Shown: positions 8,901 to 19,100 of the stretch, in pieces
Layout of the letters: each line of letters opens with the position of its first letter
Numbering within the stretch: the stretch's first letter is position 1
DNA from: an uncultured SAR116 cluster alpha proteobacterium
GTDB taxonomy: Bacteria > Pseudomonadota > Alphaproteobacteria > Puniceispirillales > Marisalimonadaceae
Length of the DNA stretch: 64,000 nucleotides
Direction: 5' to 3'
Assembly: GCA_902528415.1 (NCBI GenBank)
Contig: CABZSR010000007.1
Span: 1-64,000 of the forward strand
Made by a program: the position numbers and the translations under genes
The notes under the pieces: model-generated
Told to the model about the DNA's origin: nothing
Seen by the model: the letters and a program-made list of their open reading frames with translations, nothing else
The model's database searches: none

Positions 8901-11900
8901 TTGATATCATTTCTACCTATTGTTCCTATTTTTATATTTCCACTTGTAGTAGCAGACGATACTATAGATGTTATGGTTGTAAACTTTGTAGACCCAATTG
9001 CAGTATTAGATGAACCAACGCCAGTAATTTCTTCTGTTATAACTGTACCACTTGCGTTGGTACCTGTAACTGTAAATTTATTTCCAGTTTCAGTCGCTGA
9101 GCAATAAATTGTTACAACTGAGTTTAAGTCATTTGCGTCTTTTAGAGCACCATTTAGAGATATTGTTCCGGCTGCACCAGGATTATTTGAGGTGTATAAG
9201 CTATCATCGTCGTTTACAAATAATTTATAGTCTTTTTGATTAATATCTAAACCATATTTAGAAAGACCAACTACTGCTTTTTTACCGTCTGGTGCTCCTA
9301 AACTATTGTCTAGACTGTTAAAAACCTCAGGATTAATTGTAACTTTTTCGCCTGTTTTATTTCTGTCAACTTTAATGTATCCGTTAGTGAGTGAGTCTAA
9401 AGTTGCAGAATTGACTACCCCTGTATTAATTTGTGTAGAAAAACTCTCACTTGAAACGAATTTCAATTCACCCTTTATATTGGCCGATGTTTTGTTGTTA
9501 TTACTTACATCTATTAATAACTTAGAATTTAATTGTGAATTATTTTCACTTAATCTATCAAAATTTTCTCCAAATGTTTCAAGAAAAAAGTCGGAAGGAG
9601 CAGAAATATTTTTAAGGTTTACATCATATCCATCTTTGGAATCAATTATTATTTTTTTAGAGTCACCTGTGACATTTGCTATCAAACCTGTTTGAGATGA
9701 ATATTCATTAATACTTTTAGCCAAAGCAGATAAGTCACTTGCTGCAACACTCGCATTAATTGATACAGCATTACTATTCTTAGCTTTTAGATCAAAAGTA
9801 ATTGATCCACTTGTACCTTCATCCAATGGTCCTAGCATAACCTTAGTACTAGCGGATACATTTACACCTGTTCCTGCTAAATCAGTTTTGAGTTTATTAG
9901 CCGAATAATACGCGTTTGTTCCTACAGGTACATTTATAGTTTTCACAACATTATCACTATTAGTAATATTTAGAGAGTAGCCAATTGCTTCAGTTCCAAT
10001 TGAAATTTTTCCAGCTGAGTTACCATCAATACTAATACTTCTAACTTTACTGAAAATTTTGCTTCCTGTTACAGTTACTATATTGCCGCCGGTAATTGTT
10101 TCAGTTTGATAAAGTCCATCTAAATCATATCCAGTAACTGTAAAAGTCCTAGTTGATTCATCTTTTTCACAGGCAATTGAAATATGTGAATTTAACTCTT
10201 TAGAGTATATTTTTTCACCATCAAGCGTCAATGAACCACTGGTCACAGTTTTAGTTGTAAGCAAACCATCCATGTCCGTACTTTGTTCATTGTAACTTAA
10301 GTTTGAGCCAAAACTACTAACATAATCTCCACTAGCAGTTTTCCTTGATAAATTCATACCTCTATAATTATTATTTAAATAATCATTTCTATACTCAGCA
10401 GACTCTAAAAACCCATTCTCTTTTTTAATTAAAGAAGCTACCTCAGAGGCATCTAAAGTTGTGCCAGAAACATGTCTTCCGTCTCGGGTAAAGATTTGAA
10501 TCTTACTAGGTAACGCAGCCAAAGCAGAAATATTTGAAATTGAGGCTGAAAAAGAATTACCTTTAGAAAATATTGAAGCGTTTGAAATATCAGATTCTGA
10601 GGATGCTATTGTGAGATATCCATTAGCACCAGAGGCAAATAATCCATACTTTCTAAAATCATGTTGACTTTTCCCATCCAACATCAAACCTGAATTTAAT
10701 AAGTCTGCAAACTCTTCTACAGATTTTATTCCATCTCCAGGATCGGTAGCGGCTGAACTTAAATTTACTTCATTTCCATTTGCAAGAGTGATTTTAAATG
10801 ATGAAAAACCTTTGATATCGGCGTCTGAAATAGTAATCGTTCCAGACGATTGATTACCTATTGAAGATAAATTAATTGACTTTATTGACGGTTGTATAGT
10901 TGATATAGGTCCATCTTGCAAAAAAGATGTTGCTACTAAAGGATTATTACTTGAGGTAAAAACATCCTTTATTTGTGGAGGATGACCTAATTTTGGTTGT
11001 TGAATAGTACCAATTAAATTTAATTCAACTTCGCCTACATTAGCGGAGCTTTTGGAAATTAAATTTTTAGATGACGCAGCAAAATCTTTGGGATTTGTTA
11101 GATTAAATTGCATTGCACCAGATTTAGTCGTACTTGGAGATATTATAAAACCATCATTGTCTTCAGGCTCTCCTATAACTTCGATTTGATAACCATTAAA
11201 ATTAAGCAAATTTCCTCTTGTAAAAGAAACACCAACCGAATCTCTTATTTTCCACTCATTATTAGTATTATTGTAATTTACATATATTTTTTCTTGTAAG
11301 ATGTTGCTTGGATCACTTTCAACAATGTTGAAACTTAGAGAACTCTTATTATTGTAGTTAGCCTTTGGAGTCATTGAGTTAACTGAAAACATTGCTTTTC
11401 CAGTCTGTCCGTTAAGATTAATACCGGAAGTTTGAATATTATTTATTTCATTTGAAAATTGTTCAGCAAGACTACTTATTTCACTTTGGACCAGTCTAAC
11501 TAAACTATAAAATTGTGAAATTCCAGATAATATGCCTGAAGAGAATGTAGCAGTTGATTTTATTCCCTGTTTATTAACAATAATTGATATATTATTTTCG
11601 TCTGAAGCTGATGTAAGTATCGCAGCATTATTTCTTTTTAGAATATTTACTCCGTTTCCTGAATCACCTAATCTAATTTCAGCTGCTCCTGTTTCATCGA
11701 AATTTACAGTGAAATTAAGTATTTTAGAGAGGTCTTTTAACAATTTATCTCTAGCATCTAAAACATCATTAGAAGCATCTTTAATACCGCTCGTAGAGAT
11801 TAAACTGTTAACTTTAGATAGTTGATCTAAATTTAAATTTACTTCAGTTAATTTAATATCAACTTGTTTAAGAACACTTGAATTAAAGTTTTTCAGTTGA

Positions 11901-12358
11901 GTATCATAATTATTAAAAGATGAGGCCAATGCTTTTCCTGCTTCTAAAGCAACAGTGCGAGCAGCAATACTATCAGGGTTACTTGCAACGTCTTGTAGAG
12001 AATCAAAAAATCTTCCAATGAAAATACCTAAATCACTTCCTGAAGGTAACAACATATCTTCTAAATCGCTTAATTTTGAGACTAACTCATTTAGCATTTC
12101 ATAGTCTGATTGAGATGACCTGGTTTTATCGGACAAGTATGCATCAAATGATCTTTTAACTCTTGCAACTCTTACCCCTAGACCAGAATTATCTGACACA
12201 TTAGTTGGTCCTCCAGAGACGCCTGCAACTTCAGTAATATCTGCGCTTCTTTTATTATAACCTTCTGTATTAATATTAGCTATATTTTGACCGGTAACAG
12301 ATAAAGCTTGTCTATAGGCTTGTACCCCAGTTTTTCCGATTTCAAATAAAGAAGCCAT
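5978..12358 (-). CDS. flgK: Giant flagellar hook-associated protein FlgK
   Basis: A 2126-residue HAP1, about four times the usual length. Residues 1-400 are ordinary FlgK: it begins MASLFEIGKTGVQAYRQALS, followed by VTGQNIANINTEGYNKR. The C-terminus AAHLLEFQQAYQASARILQT is also canonical, so the gene is intact at both ends. Between about residues 700 and 1850 lies a very long exported beta-rich region. It holds at least seven copies of a module around GTDxxGxxxTETITG, each followed by an F..(V/I)..I...G.I.IG stretch. The same module occurs in FliD. Being axial, the protein sits between hook and filament, and the extra domains should decorate the surface there. The start overlaps no neighbour; flgJ begins upstream with one-base spacing. 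Confidence 0.92.
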   Translation of the reverse strand: MASLFEIGKTGVQAYRQALSVTGQNIANINTEGYNKRSADITEVAGVSGGPTNVSDNSGLGVRVARVKRSFDAYLSDKTRSSQSDYEMLNELVSKLSDLEDMLLPSGSDLGIFIGRFFDSLQDVASNPDSIAARTVALEAGKALASSFNNYDTQLKNFNSSVLKQVDIKLTEVNLNLDQLSKVNSLISTSGIKDASNDVLDARDKLLKDLSKILNFTVNFDETGAAEIRLGDSGNGVNILKRNNAAILTSASDENNISIIVNKQGIKSTATFSSGILSGISQFYSLVRLVQSEISSLAEQFSNEINNIQTSGINLNGQTGKAMFSVNSMTPKANYNNKSSLSFNIVESDPSNILQEKIYVNYNNTNNEWKIRDSVGVSFTRGNLLNFNGYQIEVIGEPEDNDGFIISPSTTKSGAMQFNLTNPKDFAASSKNLISKSSANVGEVELNLIGTIQQPKLGHPPQIKDVFTSSNNPLVATSFLQDGPISTIQPSIKSINLSSIGNQSSGTITISDADIKGFSSFKITLANGNEVNLSSAATDPGDGIKSVEEFADLLNSGLMLDGKSQHDFRKYGLFASGANGYLTIASSESDISNASIFSKGNSFSASISNISALAALPSKIQIFTRDGRHVSGTTLDASEVASLIKKENGFLESAEYRNDYLNNNYRGMNLSRKTASGDYVSSFGSNLSYNEQSTDMDGLLTTKTVTSGSLTLDGEKIYSKELNSHISIACEKDESTRTFTVTGYDLDGLYQTETITGGNIVTVTGSKIFSKVRSISIDGNSAGKISIGTEAIGYSLNITNSDNVVKTINVPVGTNAYYSANKLKTDLAGTGVNVSASTKVMLGPLDEGTSGSITFDLKAKNSNAVSINASVAASDLSALAKSINEYSSQTGLIANVTGDSKKIIIDSKDGYDVNLKNISAPSDFFLETFGENFDRLSENNSQLNSKLLIDVSNNNKTSANIKGELKFVSSESFSTQINTGVVNSATLDSLTNGYIKVDRNKTGEKVTINPEVFNSLDNSLGAPDGKKAVVGLSKYGLDINQKDYKLFVNDDDSLYTSNNPGAAGTISLNGALKDANDLNSVVTIYCSATETGNKFTVTGTNASGTVITEEITGVGSSNTAIGSTKFTTITSIVSSATTSGNIKIGTIGRNDINDDDSLVELTTFSSGALTMDGVLSTSNYLGAQIEIKSRQDTTGTSFVISGTDLDNKVISETILGSNGGVVTTTNIFKTVTSINSSGTNNGSIRIGTKAADGNWNTTIDANALNADTEKEISTAILSSLRSETPTSQLKGIVLNSLPKDGQSVDLSFEGQIFRLNMTSGELLVEGPEENRIKARFNGTSENITNSIATAQSGTASNALTMNGINSVVDSDGLVVNQTVGNNSNFNITGALSSLASSSLNSRITISSPTNNTSATFTITGTDIDGNAQTETITGINNNSVTGTKYFKTVTQISTDNNANDIYVGATPGFGSGTRVSITSTSNESDKTFTIVGTDTDGQSKTETIIGPTQGNTVTSLGLFKTITTITPNINTSGNIEIGTAPGFELIATAEGTVEGAQFELVSNTANTMNAESFGLKKAKASLVGNFVVQPTASDPAISIEVTENYVTTNFSIKFNDSNVPVFFNSEGSALSGSPPSGISLSWSESSGITDDVSLFNNNLSAGVPIITDGTLSTTDVDGMMISKSPLAGALTLDGVLNGSKALNGKITVLCNGNETGNSFVVNGYDTSGVYRTETITGVSGGTALGSISFSEVLSISASNNTAGTIEIGVQATHVTIDPQVITITPAGNDLGEKYTIVGLDQFGNTQTEVITAQAAGAKVVGEKVFSQITSITPASASASTVKVGTQKVGRLTLSHTIDDVNFKMDGSPNANRLYGIKTQDIRATVDNDGLKITSFSGKPVKIDIPNNSIQNSVAEKVNISDLPPEDLITIVMGKGARKISAEFDKVPENKSVKSDFDPELTIKVDANNKNKVEIFDKKSGHSIASRILDVNRVFEVNNSKFQFSEEPILSNSFEFSTNLDGKGDNRNILNILSLQGEDKTGENRGNFQKTFNITVSKIGSNVQASKLSLDSASNILEAAEASQSEFAGVNLDEEAAHLLEFQQAYQASARILQTAKELFQSLIEVV
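6808..10248 (-). repeat. Protein-level repeat array inside flgK (about seven divergent modules)
   Basis: Seven diverged copies of a roughly 75-95-residue module are read in FlgK. Their cores are near residues 737, 1096, 1200, 1418, 1490, 1722 and 1797 (positions approximate). Examples of the core are VTGYDLDGLYQTETITG, ITGTDIDGNAQTETITG and IVGLDQFGNTQTEVITA. Each is usually preceded by a LDG...L...I.I stretch and followed by F..V.SI......G.I.IG. The DNA copies have diverged strongly, so this is an old array, not a recent tandem duplication. Non-repeat sequence separates some copies. Confidence 0.8.
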
Positions 12359-12691
12359 TTACTTTTCTTTCTTTAATTGAAAATGTGGTTGAAATTGTTT
12401 AATAAGTGCTTCTGCTATACCAAAATTATTTTTCTTAGATAAAATTTGGGAATATTCTATGTCAAGCATATTATTAAATGTATCTTGAGCCTCAGAACTA
12501 AAAACCCCTTCAGCTAGCCTACTTTGTCTTGCCTGTTTTAACATTTGATGTACAAAGATAGACTCGAACTGCTCTGCTACATTTTTTAAGTCTTGATTAT
12601 TTCTTTCTTTTAAAAACAAAGAATTTTGATCTTGTGAAACCTTTGTTGCAAGAAAATTAATATGATTTGTTTTTGAAATAGAATTATCCAT
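12359..12691 (-). CDS. flgJ: Rod-binding protein FlgJ (no muramidase domain)
   Basis: A 110-residue protein with the rod-binding domain: NVAEQFESIFVHQMLKQARQ, then SSEAQDTFNNMLDIEYSQIL. It is the short form without the C-terminal peptidoglycan-hydrolase domain found in enteric FlgJ, so another enzyme must open the cell wall for the rod. The short form is common in alphaproteobacteria. It lies between flgI and flgK in the normal flg order and is tightly packed (11 bases after flgI, one base before flgK). Confidence 0.85.
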   Translation of the reverse strand: MDNSISKTNHINFLATKVSQDQNSLFLKERNNQDLKNVAEQFESIFVHQMLKQARQSRLAEGVFSSEAQDTFNNMLDIEYSQILSKKNNFGIAEALIKQFQPHFQLKKEK

Positions 12692-12702
12692 TAACTCTAC
12701 CT

Positions 12703-13827
12703 TTAAATAATAATCATTTGCGCTCTAAGAGCACCAGCAGCTCGTAAAGCTTCTAAAATTGCAACTAAATCCGCACTAGTAGTACCTATTGCGTTAATTG
12801 CATCAACTACATCCGCCAAGGATGTTCCTGCGTCAAAAACGAAAGCTGACGCTTTGTCTGCACCTGCCTCTATGTCAGTATCATTTTCAGTATTAGCAGC
12901 AGTCGTAGTTGTAACGTTACCTGCATCGTCATATAAAACTTGGCCAGGAGTTGTGTTAGTATCTTCATTGACTTTAACTGTTAGACTACCGTGACTTACT
13001 GCCGCCGGTGTAACTCTTACGTCTCCTCCTATTACAATTGTTCCAGTTCTTGCATTTACAACCACCTTGGCAATTGGTGACGCTGGATCAACCTCTATAT
13101 TTTCAAGTAAACTCATAAAACTAACTTTTTGAGATGAGTCTTTAGGCGCCCTAACTGAAATAGAGGTATGATCTAGAGCTTTAGCAACGTCTGGGCCAAA
13201 TACTTTATTAATTTCTTCTGTAATACGATTGGCAGTTGTAAAATCTCCTTGATGAAGATTCATTACAAAGTTATTTGAATTTATAAATGGTGCTTCAACC
13301 ATCCTTTCTACGGTAGCTCCATTAGCTATTGTACCGACAGTAGGAATATTAACAGACATTGAAGAACCATCAGCACCTTCTACCCCAAAACCACCTACTG
13401 CTAAATTTCCTTGTGCAATTGCGTAAGTTTTTCCATCAGCGCCTTTTAAAGGTGTCATTAAAAGAGTTCCTCCTCTCAAGCTTTTTGCTTTACCCATTGA
13501 AGAAACCGTAACACCAATTTTTTGGCCAATTTTTACAAAGGGATCTAAGTCGGCAGTAATCATCACTGCAGCAGAATTTTTTCCACTTAAACTGCCTGTA
13601 TCAATATTCATCCCAAATTGAGATATAGTTGATTGCATACTTTGCAGAGTAACTCCTAGAGAAGAGTCACCAGTTCCGTCTAGGCCTACAACAATTCCAT
13701 AACCCATTAATTGATTAGTTCTAATTCCTGCAAAACTAACCATATCTTTTAATCTATCTGCCATTACTTCATTAGTAATGAATAAGAATAAGAAATTAAC
13801 TAATATAATTTTTTTTAAGCTTTTCAT
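12703..13827 (-). CDS. flgI: Flagellar P-ring protein FlgI
   Basis: A 374-residue periplasmic protein that assembles into the P ring in the peptidoglycan layer. An N-terminal signal peptide ([19 protein letters not shown]) precedes [20 protein letters not shown], the hallmark mature start of FlgI. Also typical are GLDGTGDSS, the [20 protein letters not shown] stretch and the C-terminal [21 protein letters not shown] Thr/Asn/Asp-rich insertion (around residues 290-325) replaces the variable loop usually seen before the C-terminal helix. Length is normal. Confidence 0.95.
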   Translation of the reverse strand: MKSLKKIILVNFLFLFITNEVMADRLKDMVSFAGIRTNQLMGYGIVVGLDGTGDSSLGVTLQSMQSTISQFGMNIDTGSLSGKNSAAVMITADLDPFVKIGQKIGVTVSSMGKAKSLRGGTLLMTPLKGADGKTYAIAQGNLAVGGFGVEGADGSSMSVNIPTVGTIANGATVERMVEAPFINSNNFVMNLHQGDFTTANRITEEINKVFGPDVAKALDHTSISVRAPKDSSQKVSFMSLLENIEVDPASPIAKVVVNARTGTIVIGGDVRVTPAAVSHGSLTVKVNEDTNTTPGQVLYDDAGNVTTTTAANTENDTDIEAGADKASAFVFDAGTSLADVVDAINAIGTTSADLVAILEALRAAGALRAQMIII

Positions 13828-13838
13828 TTATAAATTTC

Positions 13839-14504
13839 CTAAAACGGTGATATTGCTCTAAAAATCTTACTTCCCCATCCGGGTTTTGTGGCGCTATCTA
13901 ATATTCCTGCGCCAACGTATTCAATTTGTGCCTCTGCGATTTTTGCTGACGAAACTGAATTTGTAGTAGATATATCTTGAGGCCTAATTATCCCACTTAA
14001 TCTGATATATTCTGTACCTTCAGTTATCCTTAATTTCTTTTGTCCTTTAATTTCTAAATTACCATTTGGAAAAACTCTAACAACAGTAGCAGAAAGTGTT
14101 CCACTCAAACTATTTGATTGGTTAGTGGCCATAGAGCCTGAAAAAGAGTTCGTTTTGGAAGCACTACCTCCCAATCCTGCAAAATTTCTTAATATTCCAG
14201 TTGGGCCAACCTCAGCTCCAATCGTATCAGTTTTTCCAGATGAATTTGTGACTGCTTTGTTAGAAGAAAAAGTTTCACTTAAAGTAACTGACAAAATGTC
14301 ACCAACTTTCTTAGCTCTTCTGTCTGATGAAAAAAGACCTGCCGAAGTAGCACTAAAGATTGCACCGTTTGATGGATTTTCACTATTGAACTCTTCAAAT
14401 GATGGTGTCAGCGGTTTAAATTGTTTATTATTGACTTCTTCCACATAAGTTGAACAACCATTAATGAATAAAATAGAAACAATAATAATTAATTTTTTCA
14501 TCAT
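13839..14504 (-). CDS. flgH: Flagellar L-ring lipoprotein FlgH
   Basis: A 221-residue outer-membrane lipoprotein that forms the L ring. A lipoprotein signal ends at FINGC (Cys17). Family features are the GAIFSATSAGLFSSDRRAKK start, VGDILSVTLSE, NGNLEIKGQKKLRITEG and the IRPQDISTTNSVSSAKIAEA region. Gene order flgG-flgH-flgI is conserved, with 10-11 bases between genes. No unusual feature. Confidence 0.95.
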   Translation of the reverse strand: MMKKLIIIVSILFINGCSTYVEEVNNKQFKPLTPSFEEFNSENPSNGAIFSATSAGLFSSDRRAKKVGDILSVTLSETFSSNKAVTNSSGKTDTIGAEVGPTGILRNFAGLGGSASKTNSFSGSMATNQSNSLSGTLSATVVRVFPNGNLEIKGQKKLRITEGTEYIRLSGIIRPQDISTTNSVSSAKIAEAQIEYVGAGILDSATKPGWGSKIFRAISPF

Positions 14505-14514
14505 AACCTCTTAA

Positions 14515-15300
14515 TTATAGATTCTGACTTATAAATCTAAGCATATCATCCACACCAGATATTGCTTTTGAGTTTACTTCATAGGCTCTTTGCGTTTCAA
14601 TCATATCGACTAATTCTTGAACTACATTTACATTTGAACTTTCAAGGGCCCCTTGAACTAAACTGCCAAAACCATTTTCAAAAGGATTGGCTACAACTGG
14701 AACACCACTTCCAGGTGTCTCTACCAACATTGACTGTCCAATTGGTTGTAAACCTCTAGAATTTGGAAAATCTGCCAACTGAAACTGTCCAACTTCTTCT
14801 GCCTCAACCTCACCTGGGTTTTGAACAGAAACAATCCCGTCAGCAGAAATATTTATATTTGTAACACCCTCAGGTATAGCTATTTCAGGTTGAATTACAT
14901 ATCCAGATGCTGTTGTTATAAGACCTTCAGCATTCCTACCAAAAGCGCCATTTCTTGTATAACCAACTCTTCCATCAGGCATTAAAACCTGAAAAAACCC
15001 TGAACCATCTATTGATACATCTAATGCATTGTCTGAAGAAACTATATTACCTTGTGAAAACAATTTATCTGCATTAATAATACGAACACCTGTTCCTACT
15101 GAAAATGCAGAATTTGATTTTGTTTCTCCTGAAGTTTGTGCACCAGATGCTTTTATAACTTGATATAAAAGTGTTTCAAAATTTGCTCTATCTCTCTTAA
15201 AACCTGTAGTATTCACGTTAGCTAAGTTATTGGCAATAACCTGCATTCTACTATTTTGAGCATTTAAACCAGTTTTTGCAACGTGCATCGCATTAGACAT
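14515..15300 (-). CDS. flgG: Flagellar distal rod protein FlgG
   Basis: A 261-residue distal-rod subunit, the normal length. N-terminus HVAKTGLNAQNSRMQVIANN and LANVNTTGFKRDRANFETLL, and C-terminus VNVVQELVDMIETQRAYEVN are diagnostic. An AAGGAG ribosome site precedes the ATG. A close sigma-54 promoter match lies immediately upstream, in the 64-base gap to flgF, so flgGHIJKL may be transcribed on its own as well as from the flgB promoter. Confidence 0.95.
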   Translation of the reverse strand: MSNAMHVAKTGLNAQNSRMQVIANNLANVNTTGFKRDRANFETLLYQVIKASGAQTSGETKSNSAFSVGTGVRIINADKLFSQGNIVSSDNALDVSIDGSGFFQVLMPDGRVGYTRNGAFGRNAEGLITTASGYVIQPEIAIPEGVTNINISADGIVSVQNPGEVEAEEVGQFQLADFPNSRGLQPIGQSMLVETPGSGVPVVANPFENGFGSLVQGALESSNVNVVQELVDMIETQRAYEVNSKAISGVDDMLRFISQNL

Positions 15301-15332
15301 ATTAAACTCCTTATTATTAATATAGAAGTATA

Positions 15333-15350
15333 ATGCAATACATATGCCAA
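15333..15350 (-). promoter_or_regulatory. Sigma-54 promoter of flgG
   Basis: The minus strand reads TTGGCATATGTATTGCAT, which fits TGGCAYR-N4-TTGCW without mismatch. The predicted transcription start is about 23 bases before the flgG ATG, leaving room for the ribosome site. It is internal to the flg run and would boost distal rod, ring, FlgK and FlgL genes. Confidence 0.75.
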
Positions 15351-15364
15351 TTTATAGTGGATTA

Positions 15365-16117
15365 TTAACTCGGCATTCTCATTAGAGATGCTGTAGCTTC
15401 ATCAATTTCTTTTGCTGTAGTAACAAACTTTACATTTATTTCGTAAGCTCTTGACTGATCGATACCTGCGACAAGCTCGTCTACCGATTTTACATTGGAA
15501 CCCTCTAAAAATCCACTTAATAACACTGTTCTATTATCCGCTGCAGGTATAGATCCATCTATTGGCCTTACAAATCCATCAATTGTCTTTGCCAAGGGTA
15601 CTTCAGATCCAAAAGTTGTAGCCAATTGTGCAACTTTTATTTTTTGACCAAGGGGTGAATTTAGTGGCTCGATTTCTATTATTCCATCACCTGACACCGA
15701 AATTCTTCTATGTGGTGGAACTATAATTGGTTCAAGATCTACACTAAGTGGTTGAGTTCCAGTCCCATCTCTTAAAGTTCCATCTGCAGAAACTGTAAAG
15801 TCTCCCCTACGAGACAACGCCACTTTGCCATTAGAAGGCTTAACAATAAAATACCCACTCCCGTCAACACTTAAATCAAGGGGTGCGCCTGTTTGCTGCA
15901 TAGGGCCAGGAGTCGAATCAAATCCGCCAGGTTCTTGAAGTGCTAATACCCTAGGGTCTATACCTTTATCACGATCCAAGTACACAGAGGAAAAGTTAAT
16001 TTGCACATCTTTTTGAAACCCTGTCACGCCTATGTTAGCCAAGTTTTGTGCTGTAACTGATTGATTGTCTCTCAAAATATTCATGCTATTGAGAGCTGTG
16101 TAAATACTGCGATCCAT
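15365..16117 (-). CDS. flgF: Flagellar proximal rod protein FlgF
   Basis: A 250-residue proximal-rod protein. N-terminus MDRSIYTALNSMNILRDNQS and VTAQNLANIGVTGFQKD; C-terminus SNVKSVDELVAGIDQSRAYE and INVKFVTTAKEIDEATASLM. The MDRSIY start and length resemble gammaproteobacterial FlgF more than the usual alphaproteobacterial form, from memory of the families. It lies between flgE and flgG as usual. Confidence 0.93.
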   Translation of the reverse strand: MDRSIYTALNSMNILRDNQSVTAQNLANIGVTGFQKDVQINFSSVYLDRDKGIDPRVLALQEPGGFDSTPGPMQQTGAPLDLSVDGSGYFIVKPSNGKVALSRRGDFTVSADGTLRDGTGTQPLSVDLEPIIVPPHRRISVSGDGIIEIEPLNSPLGQKIKVAQLATTFGSEVPLAKTIDGFVRPIDGSIPAADNRTVLLSGFLEGSNVKSVDELVAGIDQSRAYEINVKFVTTAKEIDEATASLMRMPS

Positions 16118-16144
16118 AATCTTTTCCTCTTATTTTTCGATAAA

Positions 16145-19100
16145 TTATGTCCTAATTTGAATGATTGCTTGAGTTAAGCTTGTATTAGTTTCAATTGTTT
16201 TTGCATTCGCCTGAAAGTTTCTCTGCGCTGTTATTAAGTTTACAAGTTCTTCGGTAATATCAACATTAGATCTTTCTAGTGAACCAGAGAGTATCGTTCC
16301 ATATCCATCAGCTCCTGCCTCTCCAACTGCGGCAACACCTGAGACCGAAGTTTCAACGTACGTTGCGTTACCAACTTGCTTGAGGCCATTCTGGTTATTA
16401 AAGTTTACCATTACAAGTCGTCCAAGTGCAATATTCAATCCGTTTGTATAGTTAGCACTAACCAATCCGTTAGCTGCTACATCCAAACCATCTAACTTAC
16501 CAACAGTTTGTCCATCTTGCGTAACTGTTCTAACATTAAAGTCAGAAGCAAACTGTGTTGAACCATCGAAATTTAAGTCTAAGTCAATGGAAAGAGCATT
16601 AGTACCAGCTGCAGCGTCTGCTGCAAAGTCACCTTGATATCCAACTTTTTGAATAGGACTTACTAAGTTACCTTGAGTATCAAATGTCAACTCTCCTGGT
16701 CTTATGAAAACTTTAGCAAAAGTACCATCAGTTGTTGGGGTCCAGGCATTATCTGGAGCAAGAGTCGTAGTTGTTCCAGCATCATTAACGTATAAAGATT
16801 GACCTGTATCTGATTTAGCTATTGTATTTGCCATGTTAACAAATGAAGGAGTAGTTCCAGTTACCAATTCGAGGTTGTCTAAACCCATACGTGCACTAGC
16901 TGAAACGAATATTTTACTTTTTAATCCAGTTGTGCCAGTAGTAAACGTAAACGAGTTACTTGTAGAGTTGTAAACAACAGTAACTCCATTTACTGTGTTA
17001 CCTGAAGTATCTTCCATTTGATTAATTCTTGATTGAAGAGCCGTTGCTAAAGAAGTTCCATTATAAACTCCTTCAGGAACTTGAATAGCAGCTGTAATAT
17101 CGTTAACGTTTACAACAAAAATTGTCTCTTCAGCAGCATCGGATAAGAAAAAATCCTCTGATAAATCCTCGTTAGATGTTCTACCATTTAAAACTGCTGG
17201 TTCTGACTTTAAACCTTTACCCGAGGTATCTGCTGTTACAGTCGTAATTGCATTAGTAGCGTTTATTCCTAAGAGAGCACTTGTACCCCCTGTTCCAGCA
17301 TTAGATGCAGTAGCAACACCGTCAACTATTGCTAATCTTCCTATTTCAATATTAGATGACGCTTGTCCACCGTCTCCAACACCAACAGCTGAATTTGCTG
17401 GTATATTTTCACCAGTTGTACCACTGGCAATGCTAAATTTTCTTGTAAGATTATTATAAGATACTTCAACTCCAAAAGCCTGTTGAGTGTCAGCAGCTAT
17501 CTGGTCACCTGTAAACAAGACTGATTCTGCTTTTAATAAAGCACCACCACCAATGTTTGATGAGGCTTTATTAGTTTGTGTTTTTAAACCAATTGCATTT
17601 GCACTGTTACCTTCTCCAGGTCCGTATGCTGAAAATGAGAACATTTTACTGGCCGTTGAAGTACCTATTTTAGAGGGAATACCTTGCAGAGTAAAATTTT
17701 GGGATGAAAAATCATATGCAATTCTTAAGGCAGGATCATTTTCATCTACCCAATCATCTGAACTTGATACATCTTGTGTAATGACTGAATCTATCTCATG
17801 TTGAAGAGCTGTAGTTCCACCAGCACCTCTTATTAAACCAGTAAAACTAGTTGCTGTTTTACCAGTATATTCAATGAGTTCATTACCAATTCTAATAAAA
17901 CCGTTATCTTCAAAATCAGCAGTTGAGTCAACTGTAAGAGTAGTAGCAGTTGTTGTTAGTTGCGCGCTTACGTCTGTACTCCTCGAGGCTAATCCAAGAT
18001 TTTCTACACTATCAAATAAACTTAGAGTTGTTGTTGCTGCTACAGATTTGCTTTCACTGTTATCAACACCTCTGGTTATACCAGTTAAAGTTGTTCCGGT
18101 TTTACCAGTATAAGTAATTATTTCATCACCTAATTTAAATTTCCCAGGTGCGTCTGCACTAGCAGCTGTAAATCCGGCGGTCGTTCCCACAGTTAACGTT
18201 TCTGAGTCAGGTGGTAAAAAAGTAATTGATGTATTATCAGGTATAATTGCTGTTGTGGCAGCGCTTATTGTTATAACTGCATTGTTAATAGCTGTAACTG
18301 TCGTACCTACTGTTACACCAGCGACTTCGACAATGTCACCGACTGATATATTAGTGTTTGCATCAACCGTTATATTGGTTGCTCCCTCTGCAACTTCACC
18401 GTTAATAAGTACTTGAGCCCCTAAACCGTCTTCATCAACAAAACTTAATTCACCTCCAACAATATCCGCAGTAGCTGCATTTGATAAAGTAATAGTTGTA
18501 CCTGTGATCCCAGTTACGGTTGTATTAGCAGGTATATTAGTTCCAAAAACAGCATCTCCAACTGCAATATTGGTAGCATCTAATACAGCTAGAGTTGTTG
18601 CTGTACCACCTGTTACGTCAACAGTTCCAGTGGTATGACTACTAGCTAAAAAAGTAACTTTTGTGCCTGCAGCTGTTGCTGAATTAGCATTTAATACGGC
18701 TGTAGGATTTGCACTTAGTTGTAGTTGTCTGTCATTTGTAATTGCAATAACTCTAGTACCTGCTGTTATTCCAGCTCCTACAACCCTGTCCCCTATCCTA
18801 ATACCTTTTGTTCCACCGTCAACTGTAAGAAGATCAGAGTTTGTAGCACCAGCCGCAGTTCTCTCATATATAACGTTGGTACCAGCTGTGCCTGCTGTTC
18901 TTCCGGCAGTAGCTGGTGTAGCCGTAAGTGTAGTACTTCTTAAAATATCAGTAAAGTCACTCATAATTCCGTCAGTGAAAGTAACTAATTTGACAGTTGC
19001 ATCGTCTTGGGCAGTAGCTTTTGTAGTGCCATTGACTTCCCTGGTAACTCCCGTAAATGATGTAGCGGTAGTACCAGTATAATTCACTTGTTCAGTACCT

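Noticed and set aside
6808-10248. CRISPR-like or tandem DNA repeats
   Set aside because: Similarity is at protein level with divergent DNA and no regular spacers, so it is a coding repeat array.
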